From Gamsiella multidivaricata (taxonomy: Eukaryota; Mortierellomycota; Mortierellomycetes; Mortierellales; Mortierellaceae): a stretch of 64,000 nt of DNA. The notes under the pieces are model-generated. The model worked only from the letters and a program-made list of their open reading frames with translations, was not told where the DNA came from and made no database searches. The translations under genes and the position numbers were made by a program. The stretch lies in NCBI RefSeq assembly GCF_025024155.1, contig NW_026251793.1:1-64000 (forward strand), in the 5' to 3' direction. This document shows positions 57,346 to 64,000 of the stretch, one piece after another (positions within the stretch are counted from its first letter, which is position 1; each line of letters opens with the position of its first letter).

Positions 57346-60300
57346 CTACTTGCGACCGCCCCTCACGCTGTTGCCGAGTCCGTTGTTGAATTGGTTACGT
57401 CCACCACGATGACCACGGGGTCCCATCGTGCGCTGCTGCTGCTGCTTGCCAGAGGCCTGATCTTTGTTCGCATTGGGTCCTGAAAGATGAACATATTGAA
57501 ATTAGTTAGTATATGAGTGAACCAATCTTACGAGAACAAAGCAATAGAGTCATTTGAGCCCTTACCCTTCTTGGGGCGCTCTCCCTGTTGAGGTGTCTTC
57601 GACTCCAGCAGTTTTTCGTTGCCCTCAACAAATCCTGCAGCCTTCTCAGCAAACGCAAGGGCAAGCGACTGCAGCCTTGTTGCCTCGACATGGTGCAGGA
57701 CCACCACGTTACTGACCTGGTCAATGCTGGCCGACAATTCCTCGTTCCAGACCATCTTCGACACAATCGAGACAACAGTCGCCAATGGGAGCTCAAACAT
57801 CTTGGCGAGCTGCTCAAGCCCAACTGAAGAGTAGTATGAGGCGTTCGCAAACAAGTATGTACGAAGACCCTCCTCTTGCATCTTACGGCCCAACATCTCC
57901 TTGATCTTGTCCGCTAAAGGCATGAGCTCCCAGATCTTGATCGCATTGATAAGTTCGATCGACTTTTGCCACTCGCCGCCAGCCAGAGCCTTGGCAGCCC
58001 CCATGATGTGGTCACGAGTATTCTCGGGTGGTCCGGAGAAGACCTGGCGAGAGTTGTAGTCAAGCATGCGACGGAAGGGCTTGGAAATGACCCTCTTGCG
58101 GCCATCGGGGTTGCTTCCAGCAGCGGCCATGGCAGGGATCTCCAAAAGCATAGAGCACGTCAAGTAGACGCACTCCAAGAGCTCGAGGTTGATGTGCATG
58201 TGGAAGGGAAGCTGGCGTTGGCGCTCTAGCTTCTCCTGCTCAGGTGAAACGGCTCCGTAACGCTGAGCCTGGAGACCCTGGGCCAACAATTCCTTGACGC
58301 GACCAGTTCCAGAAATGTCCTGCAAGCAAGTCTGTGCCTCCTTAATCATTCCCTCCCGGAAAGCACAAAGACCAAGTTGAACCATGGTACGATTGTGCAA
58401 AATCTGGGTGGTGATGTCGGCTTGGTGAATGGTTTCCTGCAGATGGGACATGAGGAGCATATCGCGAGCGACAAAGAAGCGATTGTGAAGGGCGTGGTGG
58501 TAGATATGGCAGAGCATGGCGCGAGTTCTCTGCAAAGAGTTGGCGTTCTTGTACAAAAATACGCAGAGGTCATGGATCAGATTGGAGGAGTCTTCGATGG
58601 GCTTGGCGATGCTCGTAGGCAACAGTGCAGAGGTCGCATTCTCGACAGCGAGAATGACAACTTCAGGCTAAAGAGAAAAATAGAAAGCAGATAACCAGAA
58701 CTGTCAGATCAAGAGTTCAATAGGAGTGCAGCGGCTGCAGAGATACATGAAGCTTGTTGCTATACCTTGAAGTACAAGTGCTCCAAGCGTCTCATGGTGG
58801 TGCGGCAAATGGCATCCGTGAGCTCAAGTTTCTCGAAGTAGGCGCTGGACCGAACAATAACAGCGTACAGACCGACTTCGTCCTTGAGGCGTTCAACGTA
58901 ATCCGTGGTGTGAGGGTCGATGTTCTGGAGAGACTTTGTGAACTCATCGTCCAGGCGGTCGACAAAGGCCACAATTGATCCTTGAATGAACACAGTCTGA
59001 CCATTTTCAGGAGCACGATCCTTCTCATCGTCATCCTCTTCTGGAGCATTTTCCTTGACAACATAGTCGGGGTTTGACTCCAAGATGGTCAGAAGGCTGT
59101 TGAGGTACTTTTCAGCGCTATGAGAGAAACATATATGTGTTAGACGGCATAATGCTTGGGCGTCGCTGGAGAGCAAGAGAAAAATGGAGAAGGAAGAGGG
59201 ATCACATACTTCTTCCAAAGAGGAATGTTCATGTATCCCGAGAGACCAACCGCGAAATCGAACTGGGCAGAAATCAGGTTCAAAAGAACACGAATCTTCT
59301 GATAGGGCGTGTTTGCGACAACAAGCAATCGCTCCAGAATTCGGACCTGCTCCTCGCGGTTGGTGTTCTTTTTTCCACGAGCGTCGATGACTTCCCGCAG
59401 CTTCTTAAACAAATTATCCTGGGTGAACTCAACCGTCTTTCCGCCAGCGCCAACAGGAGTGAATCCATCATCGACGGGTTCACCATCTTCCTCTTCACCC
59501 TCTGACTCGGAAAGAATAACCTTCTTGGGCTTCTTGGTCTTGGGCTTAACCTCAACAACCTCCTCCTCAACGTCGTAGTTTTCGGGGTCCTTCTCGTACT
59601 CCTGGATCTCCTTCTCGTACACACGGTTGTTCTTTTTGACCTTCTGCTTCATTGAGTTCAACGCCTTGGCATTGGAGGCATTCATCTTCTTAGAAGCCGA
59701 CTTTTCCTTCTCCAATGCGCCCGCAATCGCCTTTTCAACCTCAGCCACAGCCTTGATATAGAACTTGGGGACGCTGGTTTGGGCAATGATGCCGGCGGCC
59801 TTCTGAAGGGCCTTGTTGGCACGATCGAATTCTATATGAGAATGGAATATCACGCGAGCGAGAGACGAATTAGAATGAACTGCAACTTGATGTAAATAGA
59901 CCCAGGTCCGCGTATTGCACCCACAGACATATCCCCACAGATCTGGCCCTGACTGAAAGAATGGCATTTTTATTGTCGCCGTTATCCATTAAAAAAAAAA
60001 ACTATCGGCCATTGTTGACGATGATACAGTTGGGACTGGTTGCTGGCAATGTTCAAGGAACAGTAGCGTATCGTGTCAAGGTAAAGTGGAAAGCTACTGC
60101 GTCGGTCCCGAAAGTATGGCGAATCTTGGAGCCAATTGAAGCCTTCCCATGCTGTCCTGTAGTTCAACCAGTGTCAAATTCACTTACCGTTCTGAACTGA
60201 AACCCAGTCGTTGATCTTTTGGCCGTTCGCCATGGCGTTCACAGCCATCTCAATCTCTTCAAAGCGCTTGTCCTTTGCCGAACGCACGACGCGGACTACA

Positions 60301-60503
60301 TCCTCGTCGCTATCGGAGTCATCTGAGCCTACACCGAACAGGCGACCCTGAGGGGCCTTCCTGCCAGGCTGATCGTCATCGGACGAGGAACCATCCGAAT
60401 CAGAATCAGAGTGATCCTCGGACTCAGAGGCAGTAAGCTCCTCAGAGTAATCAGACTCGGTGTCGTCAGAGTCGCTCTCACCAGCACGGAAAAAACGAGA
60501 CAT
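57346..60503 (-). CDS. NIP1: Eukaryotic translation initiation factor 3 subunit C (NIP1)
   Basis: Five exons: 60503-60188, 59831-59210, 59117-58766, 58667-57566, 57479-57346; 842 codons (841 aa). It begins MSRFFRAGESDSDDTESDYSEE, the acidic N-terminus that binds eIF1 and eIF5. Conserved text includes YEKEIQEYEKDPENYD, EQVRILERLLVVANTPYQKIRVLLNLISAQFDF, RAMLCHIYHHALHNRFFVARDMLLMSHLQ and FRRMLDYNSRQVFSGPPENTRDHIMGAAKAL. The C-terminal PCI region (LRTYLFANASYYSSVGLEQLAKMFELP) supports assembly into eIF3. The tail is RG-rich with a Gln run. An AATAAA-type signal lies about 35 nt beyond the stop. Confidence 0.96.
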
Positions 60504-60904
60504 AGTAGTGGCGTTTTTCTAGGTCAAAGGAATGTCGTCCGTAGCAAGGCAACCGGTTGGATTAGATATTTGATCGGTTTCTGTGCTTTCAAGATGTGGT
60601 ATGGCGAAAAAAATACAGATCAAGGATGGACGGGTCGAAATGGCGGCGCTGGAAGTAGAAATATTGAAGGGCAGAGTGGTGATCAATCGATCTTCGACTC
60701 ACAGCTGTAGCGCGGATAAAGTGCCTTGGTAGGGTGAATGAAAGAGACCAACCTGGCGCTGATCCCCAGTAGAAAATACACTCGTCCTTCTGACCTGACC
60801 TACTGACGTTGCATTTTTTTTTCTCTTTATTATTTTTTTTTTTTGCCTGACCTACACAGCTCATGCGATTAGGAGGTGCACTTTTACAGAGGTTAGTGGC
60901 CCTT
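60504..60904. other. Short intergenic region between eIF3c start and HLTF-like 3' end
   Basis: Holds the eIF3c promoter and the 3' flank of the neighbouring gene is to its right. T-runs at 60816-60842. No gene. Confidence 0.4.
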
Positions 60905-63900
60905 TCAAATAGTCGCTTTCTTCATGAGCTCCGACGATCCACGGAAGAGACACCGCAGATCTTCAAGACGTCTCTTGAGGACTTCCTGCTTCGACAGCTT
61001 CTCTGAGAACGTCATGTCCGACAGCTCTGCCTTTCGTTTCTGGAGCTCCAGTATGTTCTCCTCGATAGAGTCCTATATACCGCACACAATGGCGCAAGGC
61101 ATTGTTAGTTGATTGCCCCTTCTCTCGCTCTTCGTTCTCTTTCCTTTTCTTCTTTCTAACCTTGATAATAAACCGAATAACGTCCACTGGTTTTGTCTGT
61201 CCAAGTCGATGGATTCGGTCAATGGCTTGGCTCTCCACTGCCGGGTTCCTATTGTTGTAGTGTCGAAAGACGACCTATCAGTGTCCGTCCTTCGAAAACT
61301 AATATGAAGAAGCGTTGCTGGCAGTAGTATTACCAGTGAGGATCCATCAGATAGACACGCTGTGCAGACGTCAGGTTCAACCCAACTCCACCGGCCTTCA
61401 GACTAATGAGGATGACGCTCACATCCGGCTTGTCTTTGAAATCCGTCAGGGCCGTGGTGCGATCGCTTCGTTGCATGGTTCCGTCCAGACGAGTAAATTT
61501 GATCTTGTTTTCTCGAAGGCCATCCTAGATGTTAGCATTCAGAAAACGAGAAAGTATTAGCTCCCGACATATGTCTATGCATACCATAATTGATGTCCTT
61601 CAGATGGTCAATAGGGAAGATACAAAATGGTACAAACCTCGATCAGATCGAGCATGCTCGTCCACTGTGAGAAGATCACACTCTTTGTATGGGCCTCGCC
61701 TGTCTTTTTCGACACCTCAGTTGCTTGAACCAGGTCCTCCATAAGAGCTTTGACCTTAGTACTATGGATCAAGGCGCCATTCTCGTCCCTGCGGGTGTGG
61801 ACATGGTCGCCACCAGATCCGATCGCTGTTTGCCGGTCCTCAGGTTCCTCTTGGATTTGGATCAAATCAACTGGACGAAGAATCGAGGAGCACTGTGGAC
61901 AAGCAAAATCGATCTGAAGCCCAGGTGCAACACTGACGTCCGCATTCGATTTTTGGATTAGCATGAACGTCAAAGGATTTAGCTTCTTGATGCAGTCTGG
62001 ACAAAAGATGTGCTCGCATCGGGTAACAATCGGCGTCAGTGTTGACGAGTTGAAACAGTGGTTGCACTGATCATTGCCAGAGTCTTGTAAGAGCGTCAGA
62101 GTTTCGGTCGCCTTGGCGAGGCTGAATTCGTCAGACGCATCCAAGTCATCACCCAAGTTCTTGATGAGGGCGTAGTGAGCGCAGATCTGACGAAGCTTCA
62201 GGATAGCCTGGAGGATATGAGCATAGCTTTTCATAATTTTGTTTTCCTGCACGATCTGGTCCACAGTCTGCTTGGCACGGGACTCCATGCGATGGTACAG
62301 TTGACGCTCGTTCAAGCTGAGCTCAAGGACACGCTTGTGATCAGTTCTTGCGGGAAGGGCCAAGAGTGGTTGGCCGTCAACCATCTGGGACTTTGTGCGA
62401 CGAAGAGTAATCACCTTCATAAGCGTCTGCAATCTGGTGATGCCAATAGGGTTAGCGGCCTTGATGGGCTTTGAGATATAATGGGTCCACTGCACTTTCT
62501 CATCAAACGGGTGCATGCGAAGAAATTTGACCAATGCATACAAGTCATCGAGCTGGATATTTACACGAGGGATGTCAGTGTCAGTCGTGGAACACGGATC
62601 GAACAATTGAACCAAACACATCAGGTCCCCTGGATACAATTCTTACCTTGTTTTGAACCGGAGTTCCTGTCAAGCACCATCGTCGTTCAGCGGTGAGCGC
62701 AGACGCAGCCTTGCTTTGCACAGTGTTAGCCTCCTTAATGATATGTGCTTCGTCCAAAACGACTCTAAACCAATCCACATGCTGCAGGACGCTTGGGTAT
62801 TTGGATAGTCCAGTCTGAGAGTCGCGTGCCTTCGTTTCCTTTGAGTACTCAGTTCCCAAGAGGTTATATGTCGTGATGACCACATCATGCTTGGCTAGAA
62901 AGGATGGATCAGCTACGCGCTGCCCCCCATGATAGACGTAAACGTTCAAGGCGTCCCTGTGGACATGGTTGTCAAACTGCTCTTCCCAATTCTGGACCGT
63001 CGATAGCGGACAAATGATCAGCGTGGCATGGGATTTTATCCGCGGGATACCGGGTCGAGTTTGAGGTGGTGCTGAGCCTGACGGTAATACAGAGGCGCTG
63101 GTTGAGGGTGTATGGGCCATTCCTGTGGTGTATGGTTCAGCTGCGTTGGATCCGAGACGCCCATACATCCCCCTGTCAAGCGTGGCAGCGATCAACGACA
63201 TGACGGTGATTGTTTTGCCGAGACCCATCTATGGTGCATCGCGCGTAATGTGTTTAGTCTATGTTATACCGTCTGGTGAAAAGCAAGTATGCGCGAAGCT
63301 GCAAAGTGGGTTCGGATGTACTTACATCGTCTGCCAATATGCCTCCTCGCATGCTCGTCGGTTTCGAACTCGATTCCTGATTAGTCACTACATTCAGATA
63401 AACTGGATGTCCGTGAGGAGGATGCCGTACCCGCCAGAGAGACGTCAGCTTGTTCTTTTCATTGTCGATGTAGTCCTCTTGTTTTTCACGCTCCAGCAAG
63501 AAGTAGAGCGCCTGCTTTTGATGCCTATATAACGGCGTGGACATGCACGGGGCAGGATTTACAAGTGGAAGATCCGTAGCGCTCCGAAGACCCTTGAACA
63601 CGCCGTCGATCTGGTTCTTGATTTCCTCGGCAGACCGTACACCTGATCCTCCACCGTATCCAGCATAACCGTGCAGTTTGGATGATGGCCCATTCGCATA
63701 GGATGCCGGTGGTGTGGTAACCCCTCGCCAAATATCATACGGCGACAACCGTTCTCCGGGCGCTGGCAGAAGTGGATTCGAGTACCGTGTCCGGTGATCA
63801 AATTCAATAGGATCCTCAAGTCTGACCTTTCCATGAAGTGCTTCAGCCACTTTCATTTGGTGCTCCTGAGGTCCGTATAAGATGATGTTGACAGGCACAC

Positions 63901-64000
63901 TGACGTTCTAGTTTTAGATGTTGAAATCAGAAACAGTGTTAAAATGGCTTTTGAAGCCGATCGTATATAGCGAGATATAATGAGCATCGTTGTTAGCTGC
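60905..64000 (-). CDS. HLTF/Rad5-like SNF2 ATPase with internal RING finger (5' end beyond window)
   Basis: Exons 63907-63326, 63228-62647, 62552-61638, 61524-61334, 61248-61161 and 61072-60905 give 841 residues in frame; 63908-64000 appears to be intron, so the N-terminus lies outside. Order: an SVPVNIILYG..HQMKVAEALHGKVRLEDP segment after the expected HIRAN position; TPLYRHQKQALYFLLERE; GGILADD/MGLGKT (motif I); DEAHIIKE; LTGTPVQNK. The RING is CNHC...CEHIFCPDC...CPQC, lying between the two RecA lobes. The second lobe has SVIFSQWTSMLDLIE, SLKAGGVGLNLTSAQRVYLMDPHW and DRIHRLGQTKPVDV. RING within SNF2 marks Rad5, HLTF, Rad16 and SHPRH; spacing fits HLTF/Rad5, which remodel stalled forks and polyubiquitinate PCNA. 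The HIRAN domain needed to confirm this is not in view. Confidence 0.9.

Overview
The window is nuclear DNA of a filamentous, early-diverging fungus, most likely a member of the Mortierellaceae (Mortierellomycota); this placement is an inference. Genes are dense and split by many short introns (usually 60-200 nt, GT-AG with some GC-AG), codons favour C/G in third position, pyrimidine or purine runs lie in promoters, and the gene set keeps MCM9, a sestrin and a sepiapterin reductase, which the common yeasts and most Dikarya lack. I rebuilt 18 multi-exon or single-exon genes by hand. Nearly all exon sets close into whole reading frames, which is the main support for the splice sites given. Exon borders may still be wrong by a base here and there.

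Layout. 1-5.3 kb is transposon-derived: a frameshifted Mutator-like transposase with a SWIM zinc finger, a 12-bp minisatellite, a divergent polyQ ORF, inverted-repeat debris and a retroposon-like insert flanked by 19-bp direct repeats. 5.5-13.6 kb holds MCM9 and the PP2A B55 subunit, both on the minus strand. 16.6-19.6 kb has an unknown protein and ribosomal protein eL20 on the plus strand. 20.4-21.6 kb has tRNA-Tyr (with intron), a repeat copy shared with the first island and a Ty3/Gypsy integrase relic. 21.9-29.4 kb has a two-span membrane protein and a sestrin (minus). 29.4-34.0 kb is a long, simple-sequence-rich gap. 34.0-38.8 kb has calmodulin and mitochondrial aconitase (minus). 39-41.6 kb is a second mobile-DNA island: a 637-bp element with 33-bp terminal inverted repeats abutting tRNA-Gly and tRNA-Val genes, then a 347-bp polyadenylated retroposon with a 17-bp target-site duplication.

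41.8-64 kb is housekeeping again: SRP receptor beta, a CBS/PB1 tail-anchored protein, a single-span membrane protein, a histidine acid phosphatase, a SAM methyltransferase with two micro-exons, a small putative membrane protein, sepiapterin reductase, an 87-aa basic protein, eIF3c, and an HLTF/Rad5-like SNF2-RING protein that runs off the right end. Several neighbours are divergent and share 0.5-0.6 kb promoters (SRPRB/CBS-PB1, membrane protein/acid phosphatase, methyltransferase/small protein, sepiapterin reductase/87-aa protein).

The genes form no single pathway. Two act in replication-linked repair (MCM9, HLTF-like), four in translation or protein targeting (eL20, eIF3c, SRPRB, tRNAs), three in signalling (B55, sestrin, calmodulin). 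I found no clearly new biological system. The most informative observations are the two clean insertion structures at 40.1-41.6 kb, the repeated 3' block linking 4.9 and 21.0 kb, the recurrent GC-AG introns, and the retention of MCM9 and a long sestrin.
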